NCBI RefSeq assembly: GCF_007570825.1
Contig: NZ_SUNB01000001.1
Coordinates: 1,054,001-1,118,000 of the forward strand
DNA length: 64,000 nucleotides
Direction of reading: 5' to 3'
Source of the DNA: Pleionea sediminis
GTDB lineage: Bacteria > Pseudomonadota > Gammaproteobacteria > Enterobacterales > Kangiellaceae
This document shows positions 51,469-60,523 of the stretch, one piece after another (positions within the stretch are counted from its first letter, which is position 1; every line of letters begins with the position of its first letter). Both the position numbers and the translations under genes were made by a program. The notes below the pieces were generated by a model. The model was not told the DNA's origin. It worked only from the letters and a program-made list of their open reading frames with translations, and searched no databases.

Positions 51469-53301
51469 TCACGGGTTTGGAAATCCACCCGGTATTGCCG
51501 GGAGAGTGTAACCTCTCGCTTCAATCGCTTCCTGCATGGTGGGTGTGCCGTCCGCATCCGTATCACTGGCATTCATCAAATCAATAGCAATGGCCCCCAA
51601 CGCTACTTCGTCAGTTAAATCGCCATCGAGATCGGTATCATAAATAAATGATCCTGAACCATCGTATGAACAACTATTGGTCGGTGCGTAAGTTATATTT
51701 GAACCACTTCCACCAGATTCGAATATTCCCGTTGTTTCATTCAATGAGAAAAACTGTCGTTGGCCGTATGGCTGCAACGCATGAGAATTATTAGGGCCCG
51801 CCCAATTACAAATCATGCCTTGAATATTTCCATCGGTATTTTCTACTGAATTGCCGAAGCCGGCATAAGCTTCCCCATCTAAAATCGAGGTTCCGCCGGT
51901 TTCGTTATAATTAACCCCCATTAAAAATATTCTGGAATGACTATCATTTAATCCTGCTTGCCAAACATAAGCGTAAGTTCCCTCCAGCGTATTTGGATTC
52001 ATTTCCATACCAAAAATATTAAAGTTTTCACTCCAACCATCCGGATTCGTTGTTGCGTTGTATTTGTTGTCGGGATCTACCTGACCATAATCATCAGCCA
52101 TGACGTCAGTAACAAAACCAGTTGCGTCAGCACCACACAAAATTGCAATTCTCGACTGTACACTTAGCGAAGTTTCGGCACTACGTTCATAAGCGAAAGA
52201 GCCGTTGAGTGTTCGATCGGAATCCGGGCAGTTTCCACCACCAAGTATAGAACTGTCTCCGTTTATCGTAAATTGAAGTAAACCATTGTATTCAAACTCA
52301 GACGCCCCGGAAGTGTGGCTCATCACGACCGATATCTCTCTCGCTGTACCACTATAAATATAAGAATACTCTTGTGTGTACTGCCATTCGTCGGTACTAA
52401 CACGCTCCGCTATAACACTGGTAAAAGTCACACCGGTAATTCCATAAGCATTCATATCACTGGTTAAATCTAAACTGCTTCCGACAGCAGGTTCACTATA
52501 TCCACTATCAATCGCTACATATATCATCGAAGCCAACCCCATTAATGCAGCAAAGCTCTGGTTTTTTATCCCATTGAGTCTCGAATTTAATTGAGCAGGT
52601 GCACATGCATGTCCAGTTGGAGTATCCGTTTCATTCCATATCATAAGATCACCACCTGGCAACTCACCTGAGTTTGGAGTTGCTGCATCAGGGTGATCTT
52701 CATAAAGTAGCGAAGGTCCGTAGCATTCAGCACTGACACCTGTATTAAAAAAGAGTTGCGGCGTAAAAGCATCATTAACCGGAGTCGTTCCATTTAATAA
52801 GTCATTAATCCGCTGTACTGCATCAGCATACGACGTCGTCCAAGTAACGGCTAAAGGTGCAAGAAAAAATTTTGAAACTCCGGCCGTTGTTACAGTATCC
52901 GTTGGAGATGTTATTGCTAGGCCACTAGGAAAACTATTTCCGGAATCAATAGCTAAGCCATAATTTACAGTCGCGTTCGCTTGTTGATTTCTAACAACGG
53001 TTACCGTTTGACTTTCAATATCAGGAATATAAGTTTCGTTATTTTCTGAAACTTCACCTGCTATGATCGTGTAAGTTCCCGTATCGAGATCATTCAATGT
53101 TGTTGTTGCAGTTACTGACTGACTGAAATCGTTAGGTCCACTTATAGTGACATTCGCGTCACTTCCAACGGGTAAGCCAGAAATTGTTACGAGCAAATCG
53201 CCTTTGTAATTATTATTTGAAGAAGAGCCATAATCACTACCACCGCAAGATAATAAAATAAAGGATAAAAAGACTGCTAGAAGTAACCGAAAAAAAAACA
53301 T
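51469..53301 (-). CDS. large surface lipoprotein with calcium-binding-type repeats
   Basis: A 610-residue lipoprotein with lipobox LLSC (FLSFILLSCGGSD). The N-terminal domain GDLLVTISGLPVGSDANVTISGP resembles PEGA or carbohydrate-binding modules. The long central region contains several Cys (ECYGPS, HACAP, GGGNCPDSD, ILCGAD, MICNWAG, NSCSYDG) that may form disulfides. Near the C-terminus are Asp-rich loops DTDLDGDLTD and DTDADGTPTMQE of the EF-hand/thrombospondin type 3 kind. No catalytic family recognised. GAGAG precedes the ATG. Monocistronic. Confidence 0.75.
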   Translation of the reverse strand: MFFFRLLLAVFLSFILLSCGGSDYGSSSNNNYKGDLLVTISGLPVGSDANVTISGPNDFSQSVTATTTLNDLDTGTYTIIAGEVSENNETYIPDIESQTVTVVRNQQANATVNYGLAIDSGNSFPSGLAITSPTDTVTTAGVSKFFLAPLAVTWTTSYADAVQRINDLLNGTTPVNDAFTPQLFFNTGVSAECYGPSLLYEDHPDAATPNSGELPGGDLMIWNETDTPTGHACAPAQLNSRLNGIKNQSFAALMGLASMIYVAIDSGYSEPAVGSSLDLTSDMNAYGITGVTFTSVIAERVSTDEWQYTQEYSYIYSGTAREISVVMSHTSGASEFEYNGLLQFTINGDSSILGGGNCPDSDRTLNGSFAYERSAETSLSVQSRIAILCGADATGFVTDVMADDYGQVDPDNKYNATTNPDGWSENFNIFGMEMNPNTLEGTYAYVWQAGLNDSHSRIFLMGVNYNETGGTSILDGEAYAGFGNSVENTDGNIQGMICNWAGPNNSHALQPYGQRQFFSLNETTGIFESGGSGSNITYAPTNSCSYDGSGSFIYDTDLDGDLTDEVALGAIAIDLMNASDTDADGTPTMQEAIEARGYTLPAIPGGFPNP

Positions 53302-53675
53302 GTAAAAACTCTCACGTAAAATTGAAAACTACATTAAATGTAGAGTACCTTGATAAATCTGCAACAAAGATTGAACATATTGAGCAATACGTTTACCACT
53401 TTAAAATTCTTCTAGCTTTTGTCTTATCAATCTCTTAATGCGTTACCTTTAATCCGAGATATTTTAAAAAGGAATTTCTAAATAACATCTAACAATCTAA
53501 TATTTAGAACATGGTGATAGTTATTTCCGACTGTCATCCTTGACTAACCAGAACTAAATTAAATATATGAATGTTAATCTACTTCGAAGATTTCAAAATG
53601 AAATTTTAATCGAACCTTAAATGCATAAAATCAATTTACACATGCTACTTAATTTCTAATTACGGAGATCGTGAC
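53302..53675. other. 374-base divergent region before katG
   Basis: AT-rich, non-coding. It must hold the promoters of the lipoprotein gene and katG. I looked for an OxyR-type ATAG-N7-CTAT series and did not find a convincing one. GGAG just upstream of katG is the only clear signal. Confidence 0.35.
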
Positions 53676-55907
53676 ATGAAACAAAGGTGTACCAAAAACA
53701 AATTAAAAATCCTATTGTCATCTACCGCGCTGGCGCTTTCCCTAAGCGCAACCGCAGCGGGAGATATGAAATCGAAACAACCCAAAAGCAATCAGTTTTG
53801 GTGGCCCGATCAGCTCGACCTGACAACGCTTAGAGATCATGATAAACGTTCCAACCCTCTCGGTGAAAACTTCGATTACGCCGAAGCCTTTAGCAAATTA
53901 GATCTTGACGCCGTGAAAAAAGACCTCAACAAGTTGCTTACCACTTCGCAAGATTGGTGGCCTGCAGACTTCGGTAATTATGGTCCTTTCTTCATTCGTC
54001 TATCCTGGCACAGCGCTGGGACCTACAGAACACTCGACGGTAGAGGCGGCGGTGATGGTGGACAAATGCGTTTCGATCCTCTCAACAGCTGGCCCGACAA
54101 TGGCAATTTGGATAAAGCCAAAAGATTACTTTGGCCCCTAAAGCAAAAGTACGGGGAAAGTTTATCTTGGGGAGATTTAATGATCCTTGCTGGTACCGTC
54201 GGTATGGAAAATATGGGATTCAAAATTTATGGATTTGCCGGTGGGCGAGCAGACGATTGGGAACCCGATTTAGTCTATTGGGGACCAGAGCTTGAGATGT
54301 TAGCAAGCGATCGCGAAGAACGCGATGGAGAATTAAAGCGTCCATTGGGTGCTACTCACATGGGACTTATCTATGTAAATCCAGAAGGTCCTAAAGGCAA
54401 GCCCGATCCAAAAGGCTCAGCTAAAAACATACGTGTTGCATTTGGTCGCATGGCAATGAACGATGAAGAAACAGTAGCACTTATTGCTGGCGGGCACACC
54501 TTCGGAAAAATGCACGGCGCTCATAATCCAGGTAAATGCGTCGGCAAAGAACCAGGCGGCGCACCGATCGAAAACCAAGGTTTAGGTTGGAAAAACAAAT
54601 GCGGAAAAGGTCACTCGGAAGATACGGTTACTAGTGGTCTTGAAGGGGCATGGACTCAACTACCTACTCAGTGGACAACTCTGTATCTTTCTAACTTACT
54701 AAACTTTGAATGGAAACAAACACGCAGTCCTGGTGGAGCGATACAATGGATACCGAAAGATGAGTCGCTGCACAAAGCTGTTCCTGATGCCCATGTTGAA
54801 GGAAAAAGAAATCCACCTGTTATGACCACTGCAGATCTTGCACTAAAATTTGATCCTAAGTACCGCAAGATTGCTGCGCGTTTTCTTGCGAATCCAGAAG
54901 AGTATCGATTAGCATTTGCCAAAGCATGGTATAAATTGACTCATCGCGACATGGGACCAAGAAGTCGATATGTTAAAGACAGTGCTCCCAATGAACCTCT
55001 CATTTGGCAAGATCCCATTCCTGAAGTTGACTACAAACTTGTCGAAAATAAAGACATAAAAAATCTGAAGTCAAAAATTCTTAAATCCGGTTTAACCGTT
55101 CCTCAACTTATTAGAACGGCTTGGGCATCAGCATCAAGTTTTCGAGCAAGTGATATGCGTGGTGGTGCCAATGGTGCTCGCATCGCTTTGGAGCCCCAAA
55201 AAAACTGGACTGTAAATGACCCTAAAGAGTTAAGTAAAGTTTTATCGAAACTAAAAGGTATCCAAAAAGATTTTAACAAAGGCAGTAAAAGAAAAGTTTC
55301 TTTAGCCGACTTAATCGTACTTGGTGGAGCCGCTGCTATCGAAAAAGCAGCAAAAGATGCCGGTGTTAAAGTTGATGTTCCTTTTGTACCCGGCCGTAAT
55401 GACACAACTCAAGAGTGGACTGATGTTGACTCGTTTGAGTTACTCAAACCTACCGCTGATGCCTTCCGTAATTATTTTGATACGAAAGCCAGCTATCGCT
55501 CTCCCACAGAGATGTTGGTTGACAAAGCGGATCAACTAACACTGACGGTCCCAGAAATGACGGTTCTTATCGGTGGCATGCGCGCATTAAACGCTAATAC
55601 AGACGGCAGTAAGCATGGAGTATTTACCGACAAACCGGGAACCTTATCGAATGACTTTTTTATTAATCTTCTAGACATGTCGACAACATGGCGTAAAGCA
55701 AAAAAAGAAGGCCTTTATGAGGGTGTTGATAGAAAATCAGGTAAAGTTAAATACACGGCGACACCTGTAGACCTGATATTTGGTTCCAACTCTGAACTTA
55801 GAGCAGTTGCCGAAGTATATGCATTTAACAATTCAAAAGAGCGATTCGTAAATGATTTTGTTAAAGCTTGGACGAAGGTCATGAGGCTCGATCGGTTTGA
55901 TTTATAA
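53676..55907 (+). CDS. katG: exported catalase-peroxidase
   Basis: A 743-residue bifunctional heme catalase-peroxidase. Distal residues R108, W111 and H112 lie in [14 protein letters not shown]233 (LIYVNPEGP) and M259 (GRMAMND) complete the Met-Tyr-Trp cross-link; the proximal heme ligand is H274 (AGGHTFGK). The degenerate C-terminal half is present (about 430-743). Unlike most KatG proteins it begins with a classic signal peptide ([20 protein letters not shown]), so it acts in the periplasm, like the exported KatP/KatG2 group of pathogens and Shewanella-like bacteria. GGAG precedes the ATG, and a strong terminator follows. Confidence 0.96.
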   Translation: MKQRCTKNKLKILLSSTALALSLSATAAGDMKSKQPKSNQFWWPDQLDLTTLRDHDKRSNPLGENFDYAEAFSKLDLDAVKKDLNKLLTTSQDWWPADFGNYGPFFIRLSWHSAGTYRTLDGRGGGDGGQMRFDPLNSWPDNGNLDKAKRLLWPLKQKYGESLSWGDLMILAGTVGMENMGFKIYGFAGGRADDWEPDLVYWGPELEMLASDREERDGELKRPLGATHMGLIYVNPEGPKGKPDPKGSAKNIRVAFGRMAMNDEETVALIAGGHTFGKMHGAHNPGKCVGKEPGGAPIENQGLGWKNKCGKGHSEDTVTSGLEGAWTQLPTQWTTLYLSNLLNFEWKQTRSPGGAIQWIPKDESLHKAVPDAHVEGKRNPPVMTTADLALKFDPKYRKIAARFLANPEEYRLAFAKAWYKLTHRDMGPRSRYVKDSAPNEPLIWQDPIPEVDYKLVENKDIKNLKSKILKSGLTVPQLIRTAWASASSFRASDMRGGANGARIALEPQKNWTVNDPKELSKVLSKLKGIQKDFNKGSKRKVSLADLIVLGGAAAIEKAAKDAGVKVDVPFVPGRNDTTQEWTDVDSFELLKPTADAFRNYFDTKASYRSPTEMLVDKADQLTLTVPEMTVLIGGMRALNANTDGSKHGVFTDKPGTLSNDFFINLLDMSTTWRKAKKEGLYEGVDRKSGKVKYTATPVDLIFGSNSELRAVAEVYAFNNSKERFVNDFVKAWTKVMRLDRFDL

Positions 55908-55922
55908 AATTCCTTCACACAT

Positions 55923-55949
55923 AAGGAGCTGATGTATCAGCTCCTTTCC
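55923..55949 (+). terminator. katG terminator
   Basis: A perfect 10-bp stem AAGGAGCTGA/TCAGCTCCTT (55923-55932 with 55937-55946) with loop TGTA, followed by TTTCCTTCTT. It lies 15 bases after katG and before the convergent lipoprotein gene. Confidence 0.8.
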
Positions 55950-55968
55950 TTCTTAAGCAACTCACACA

Positions 55969-56748
55969 TTACTCATTTGAAATTACAATTCTAGACTCTA
56001 TAACAGGAGCTACTACTGACACTGATTGTATATATCCTGCCAAAACATCATCCTCAAAAAGCTCTGTATCAACCTTTTGTGCTGCCGGTAACGCTTGCAT
56101 TGTTACAAACCCGTCTCCACCATCAGCACCAAAACTATTAAAACTGAAAGTATAATTTTCGTTTGATAACACAGCATTACCATTAATAAGAATCTGTATC
56201 ACACGCTGTCCTTCTGTGACAATAGTTGGTGGTTCAGTTGTTTCATCCAGCTCTTGAGGTTGTTGAGTTAAATCGACAAATACTTGAATATGACTTGAAA
56301 CTTGCAAAAACCCACCAAAAGGCTCTGGAGCAAAAGCAACGCCCCGTTCAAATATTTCTTTAAGTTGTTCGCCAGTTACAGTTACTAAGTAAATCGTATT
56401 ATTGAAAGGAAAAATATCACTCGCATCTTGCCGAGTTAATTCACCACTATCATAAATCCCATCGGGATTTGTTGCCGAGTTGTAACGAATATTACCGCCA
56501 TTAACCAAAGAAAAATCTAATGAATATCCATTATTTGCCAAAAACTCAAACATACCATCACTAACCATATTTCCAATTAATGCTTCTCCAGTTCGAACCA
56601 CATTCCGATTAGCGTCTAAATCGACATTGGTAACACCAATAACTTCTTCATTAATTTCTTCTCGAGGACTCAGTAACTGATTCCCTTCATCACAAGAAGT
56701 TATTAAAAGTAATGAAAAAGTGAATAAAAATAAGTTGAGTAATTTCAT
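55969..56748 (-). CDS. lipoprotein consisting of a 5'-nucleotidase C-terminal domain only
   Basis: A 259-residue lipoprotein with lipobox ITSC. The mature part aligns by eye with the C-terminal substrate-binding domain of UshA/5'-nucleotidases: TGEALIGNMVSDGMFEFLANN, SLVNGGNIRYNS, LTRQDASDIFPFNNTIYLVTVTGEQLKEIFERGV, and the stacking motif SFNSFGADGGDGF. The N-terminal metallophosphatase domain is missing, so it should bind nucleotides without cleaving them. It is seven bases downstream of a TonB-dependent receptor on the same strand, suggesting a nucleotide- or nucleoside-capture partner. Truncation of a longer ancestor is possible, but the lipobox looks intact. Confidence 0.85.
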   Translation of the reverse strand: MKLLNLFLFTFSLLLITSCDEGNQLLSPREEINEEVIGVTNVDLDANRNVVRTGEALIGNMVSDGMFEFLANNGYSLDFSLVNGGNIRYNSATNPDGIYDSGELTRQDASDIFPFNNTIYLVTVTGEQLKEIFERGVAFAPEPFGGFLQVSSHIQVFVDLTQQPQELDETTEPPTIVTEGQRVIQILINGNAVLSNENYTFSFNSFGADGGDGFVTMQALPAAQKVDTELFEDDVLAGYIQSVSVVAPVIESRIVISNE

Positions 56749-56755
56749 ATGCTCA

Positions 56756-58861
56756 TCACAATTGATATCGCCATTTTAGGGAAAGCGCTTCACCAGGCTG
56801 AATAAGACCGGAAGAACCAAAAACGCTAATGTTAGAAGATTCATCAGGATCTGAATATTTGTCATCACCTAAATTAATGGCTCTAAGAGTTAAAACATTG
56901 TTCTCAGATAATTGATAATTAAGAGCAATATCTCCTAATAGATAATCATCGATAACTACGTTATCGCCACGAACGCCTCGAAAAGACTCAATAACAGTAC
57001 GATCATTCGGTCCACTTTTCCCACCATAATGAGCACCTAAAGATAACGACCAAGAACTAAAGTTAAATAACGCTTGAAAATTAGCTCGTATTCTCGGCGT
57101 ATGAACTAATTGAGTGTGGCCTCGTGTATTTTGGTAAATTCTTTCTTCACTAAATAGTGCAGCCTTTGACCAGAAAAAGTCGGTGCGATGTTGTCCGAAA
57201 CTGCTATATATTGATAGGTAATCATTTACCGTCATTTTCAACTCAAGCTCAATACCAAAGCTTTCACTGTCTCCTATGTTTTCATAAACAGCTTGAGAAC
57301 CCGAACCATTTTGATCATATATACCAATTACACTATTAGTTTTACTAAAAAAACCATTAACACGAAAAATTAAATCTTTTGTCGAATACTCTGTAACAAG
57401 CTCTAAAGTATTTACTTTTTCTGGCTTCAAGTCTTCATTACCTCTAACACCATTATTCCCTGCCAAAGTGATGTCATAAAGCTCTTTTAAAGTAGGAGCT
57501 CTAAAGGCAGATGCAAACAAAGCTTTAACTACAACATTCGAGTTTATATCATAGACAACACCAACACGAGGGTTGAAGCTACTTCCAAAATCACTGTAAT
57601 CATCGAGTCTTGCTCCTAAAGTCATTTCAAAGTTGGCTTTGACATAACGTGCTTGTGAATAAAGTGCTTGTATCTTTCTCGTACGATTATCTTGTTCAAA
57701 AGAGGCGTTATCATGATTATCGAAAATATCGAAAGGGGTTAATGAAATTGCGCTGTAGTTTCTAGAAAACGAATAGTCATCCAACTTTTGATGCTCGAAT
57801 AACAATCCACTAATAAGCTGCCATTCATCGGATATTGATTGGGTCCAATCCAACTCAAATGTCTGACTGTTGGCTTTATACTTTTCTCTAGTAAACCCAC
57901 CTTCATCAAAAACATTTCCAGAATAAGTAAATCCGATGGGTAAGTCGTTATATAAAAAATTATGGTCAAATAATGAAATATAAAACTTAGGTGTTAAAAA
58001 ACTATTAGAACTTAAAGTAAAACGCTTGGAGAGATTTAAATGATAACTCGTTGTCTTAAAGTCTGAATTAGTTCCTAGGTTAAAACTGGGACCGCCCCAA
58101 TCACCATTTTCATAATTGGAAAAATAAAAGCTAGCATTCCAGTTTTCATAATCAATATTCGTTGAAAGATATGTATTATCCAGAAAATGATTGGTTGTCG
58201 ATGAGTAACTCTCTGAACTTGCAAAGTTTCTGGCAGTAACGCTCCTTAAATCACCTTTAGACTCACGATAACCTAATGTTGTTGATATTCTTGCAGCACC
58301 ATCAAAAACACGATGCAAACTCAAAGCATGCTTGTCATGACTGCCAGCTTCAATGCCGATAGAATCATTTGTTTTTCTTGGAATGATATTGATTACACCG
58401 GATACTGCATTAGAACCATAAAGAGCCGAACCTGGACCTCGAATAATTTCAACTTGCTCTATTAAGCTGGTGGGGAAGTTAAATATAGCTTGACCATTGT
58501 ATAAATCATTCAGCTTTTGGCCATTAAACAAGAATAATATATTGCCGTCTTTTCGCTCACCACGAATGGCTACTCGATAAAATCCATTAGGAGCTAAGCT
58601 GGCTTCGATACCAGCGGAGTATTGAAGCAATTCAATTAAACTTTCTGCACCGAATAATTCAATTTGCCGGCGCGTGAATACATCGATAACGGAAGGCGCT
58701 TTACGGACAAATTGAGCATTCTGAGTTGAACTAACCACTTTAACATCCATTAGCTCATCTATTGTCAGCTCAAAAAGATCAATCTTTTCAGCAGAATATG
58801 CAGGAAAATTCAACACAACAATCGGTAGAGCCAGCCATTTAATGTTAGATTTTAATGTCAT
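56756..58861 (-). CDS. TonB-dependent outer-membrane receptor
   Basis: A 701-residue receptor with signal peptide (LALPIVVLNFPAYS). A plug domain follows (DLFELTIDELMDVKVVSSTQ as TonB-box region; ESLIELLQYSAGIEASL; RVAIRGERKDGNILFLFNGQKLND; IEQVEIIRGPGSALYGSNAVSGVINI), then a roughly 550-residue 22-strand barrel ending in aromatic RYQL. The plug signatures match receptors for cobalamin/colicin-like ligands, but the substrate is unknown. The nucleotidase-domain lipoprotein follows by seven bases, so uptake of nucleotide-linked compounds is a reasonable guess. Confidence 0.93.
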   Translation of the reverse strand: MTLKSNIKWLALPIVVLNFPAYSAEKIDLFELTIDELMDVKVVSSTQNAQFVRKAPSVIDVFTRRQIELFGAESLIELLQYSAGIEASLAPNGFYRVAIRGERKDGNILFLFNGQKLNDLYNGQAIFNFPTSLIEQVEIIRGPGSALYGSNAVSGVINIIPRKTNDSIGIEAGSHDKHALSLHRVFDGAARISTTLGYRESKGDLRSVTARNFASSESYSSTTNHFLDNTYLSTNIDYENWNASFYFSNYENGDWGGPSFNLGTNSDFKTTSYHLNLSKRFTLSSNSFLTPKFYISLFDHNFLYNDLPIGFTYSGNVFDEGGFTREKYKANSQTFELDWTQSISDEWQLISGLLFEHQKLDDYSFSRNYSAISLTPFDIFDNHDNASFEQDNRTRKIQALYSQARYVKANFEMTLGARLDDYSDFGSSFNPRVGVVYDINSNVVVKALFASAFRAPTLKELYDITLAGNNGVRGNEDLKPEKVNTLELVTEYSTKDLIFRVNGFFSKTNSVIGIYDQNGSGSQAVYENIGDSESFGIELELKMTVNDYLSIYSSFGQHRTDFFWSKAALFSEERIYQNTRGHTQLVHTPRIRANFQALFNFSSWSLSLGAHYGGKSGPNDRTVIESFRGVRGDNVVIDDYLLGDIALNYQLSENNVLTLRAINLGDDKYSDPDESSNISVFGSSGLIQPGEALSLKWRYQL

Positions 58862-59199
58862 AGATGCTCGATTATCGATTAAGAAAGACTTGAGGTTGAG
58901 TTAAACCAGAATAATAGTTTTAACCGATATAATCAAAATTTCTGCCTGACTGAGACGGGATATAGATCTTAGAGTTCAACCTAAGCACCTGAATATTAAG
59001 CACTTATTTGAGCGCTATCCCCGAGGAACGTCTTGCCAATTCTAAGAACAGATTATACTTAAATCGCCCCAATAAAATAGAAGAACGATCGTCCTAATTT
59101 TGGATCAAAGAGCATATGGCTCAATGGGTAGAGACTCCAAAAGCGCAGATTGAGTCAACCAACCTGATTTTTAGCGCATCGAACAAAAAGTTTAATTGA
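58862..59199. other. 338-base intergenic region with a tRNA D-arm-like fragment
   Basis: Non-coding. At 59119-59134 on the forward strand, GCTCAATGGGTAGAGA matches 14 of 16 bases of the D arm of the tRNA-like RNA at 31100-31172, but no anticodon, T arm or acceptor stem follows. It is a likely tRNA remnant. The TonB receptor promoter must lie in the first part. Confidence 0.4.
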
Positions 59200-59760
59200 C
59201 TAAGTTGGATTTGCTGCTTTTAATTGCTCTCTCACTTCCATGAGTGCAAAACCAAGCAAATTTAATCCTTTCCACAAGTTTGGGTTGCCAACTTTACTGT
59301 TATCCGCAGCTAATCCAACGCCCCAAATCTTATCCACAGGACTAGCTTCAACTAAAACTCTTTCTTTTGTATTCAATAAGAATTCAAGTAACTCTTTATT
59401 TTGACCGAACTTTAGCAGGTTACCTTTCACAACAATATTAAAACGATTCTCGACCCAGAGCGCCTCATCAAATCCGATAACTTGTCTCCCCAAAGCCTTA
59501 GCAGCACCAGGATTTGATGCAGCAATAATTTTCTGTTGAGTTTCGATATCACCGAACAACTTGGCTTTTTCTGCCATCATAAAATGCTCAGCGGTTTGAT
59601 AGGTATAATTATCATCCATAAAACTAGACTCGTACCATTGACTAAAACAACTGCCACTAACCTTTGCTCCGTTTTTCTGATGCCCCCAAAAGTACAAATA
59701 CTTAACTTTATTTCCGCGATTAACATAGTCAACTAATGACTGAACCGTTCGAATATTCAA
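59200..59760 (-). CDS. NADAR (YbiA-like) N-glycosidase family protein
   Basis: A 186-residue protein of the NADAR/YbiA fold: YLYFWGHQ near the start, CFSQWYESSF, TYQTAEHFMMAEKAKLFGD, ALGRQVIGFDE and the C-terminal KIWGVGLA. YbiA members act on N-glycosidic bonds of riboflavin intermediates, and other NADAR proteins remove ADP-ribose from guanine in DNA as antitoxins of DarT1. The start codon is TTG at 59760, with AAAGGTG upstream, three bases after the endonuclease V stop, so it is coupled to it. No DarT toxin gene is adjacent. Confidence 0.88.
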   Translation of the reverse strand: MNIRTVQSLVDYVNRGNKVKYLYFWGHQKNGAKVSGSCFSQWYESSFMDDNYTYQTAEHFMMAEKAKLFGDIETQQKIIAASNPGAAKALGRQVIGFDEALWVENRFNIVVKGNLLKFGQNKELLEFLLNTKERVLVEASPVDKIWGVGLAADNSKVGNPNLWKGLNLLGFALMEVREQLKAANPT

Positions 59761-59763
59761 ACT

Positions 59764-60285
59764 TTACACCTTTGAATTTTCAATTTCTTTCGCTTTTTCT
59801 CGACAAAGCTGATCAACTCTCTTCAGTAACGTGGGTATTCGATGCACACCATGCATATTTAAGATTGAATTTTTAGCTTCCTTCAAGCTAGCTGTAGAGG
59901 TAACAAATAAGGGCTTTCTACTTTTTCCTCGATATATTTCATGCTCATGAGAAATTCCCATAAATGATTTCTTTGCAACACCAATAACTTCCACTTCTTC
60001 TTTAAGCACGTCGAACAAATGCTTTCCTAAACCAGACTTAGCAACTCCATCCAAATAAACATAGCCATCAACGACTATAATATCAGGCGCTATTTTGTGT
60101 TCTTCTAGTAACCGTAGCAAACAAGGTAACTCTCTTTTATAGAAGCTTCCAGGTTCATAAGCTGCAACATTTTCAACAATACTCAAATACTCCCTCGTAG
60201 AACTTTCTGATTGCCAATCAACAAAAGCAACTCCTGCTACAACGGCGGTGTCTCCACAATACTGAACATCTGTCGCAAGAATCAT
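59764..60285 (-). CDS. endonuclease V family protein, compact
   Basis: A 173-residue nuclease of the endonuclease V fold, which cuts near deoxyinosine in DNA or inosine in RNA. Catalytic candidates are D6 (MILATDVQY), E52 (YEPGSFYKRELP) and D73 (DIIVVDGYVYLD). KSFMGISHEHEIYRGKSRKPLFVTS corresponds to the family's C-terminal core. E. coli Nfi has 223 residues, so this protein lacks the usual N- and C-terminal extensions; function is probable but the substrate may differ. GGAG precedes the ATG. It is the first gene of a two-gene unit with the NADAR protein. Confidence 0.82.
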   Translation of the reverse strand: MILATDVQYCGDTAVVAGVAFVDWQSESSTREYLSIVENVAAYEPGSFYKRELPCLLRLLEEHKIAPDIIVVDGYVYLDGVAKSGLGKHLFDVLKEEVEVIGVAKKSFMGISHEHEIYRGKSRKPLFVTSTASLKEAKNSILNMHGVHRIPTLLKRVDQLCREKAKEIENSKV

Positions 60286-60523
60286 TTATCAACTCCATTT
60301 GCAAGAAGCAGACTTATTACCCGATGCGGTGTATTCATATTAGAACATTGATTCCTATATCTCTTAAATAGTTCGCTCTAAAATCAACAATAATGCGGTA
60401 CCATTATAACGGTAACTGCCGTATCTCGAATACAATCATGTATCAACGTCACATTTCCGAATTCTATTTCCATGTGCTAGTCTCAATGAATAAAAAACTG
60501 TTCTCGACAGTTAGCCATTTCGG

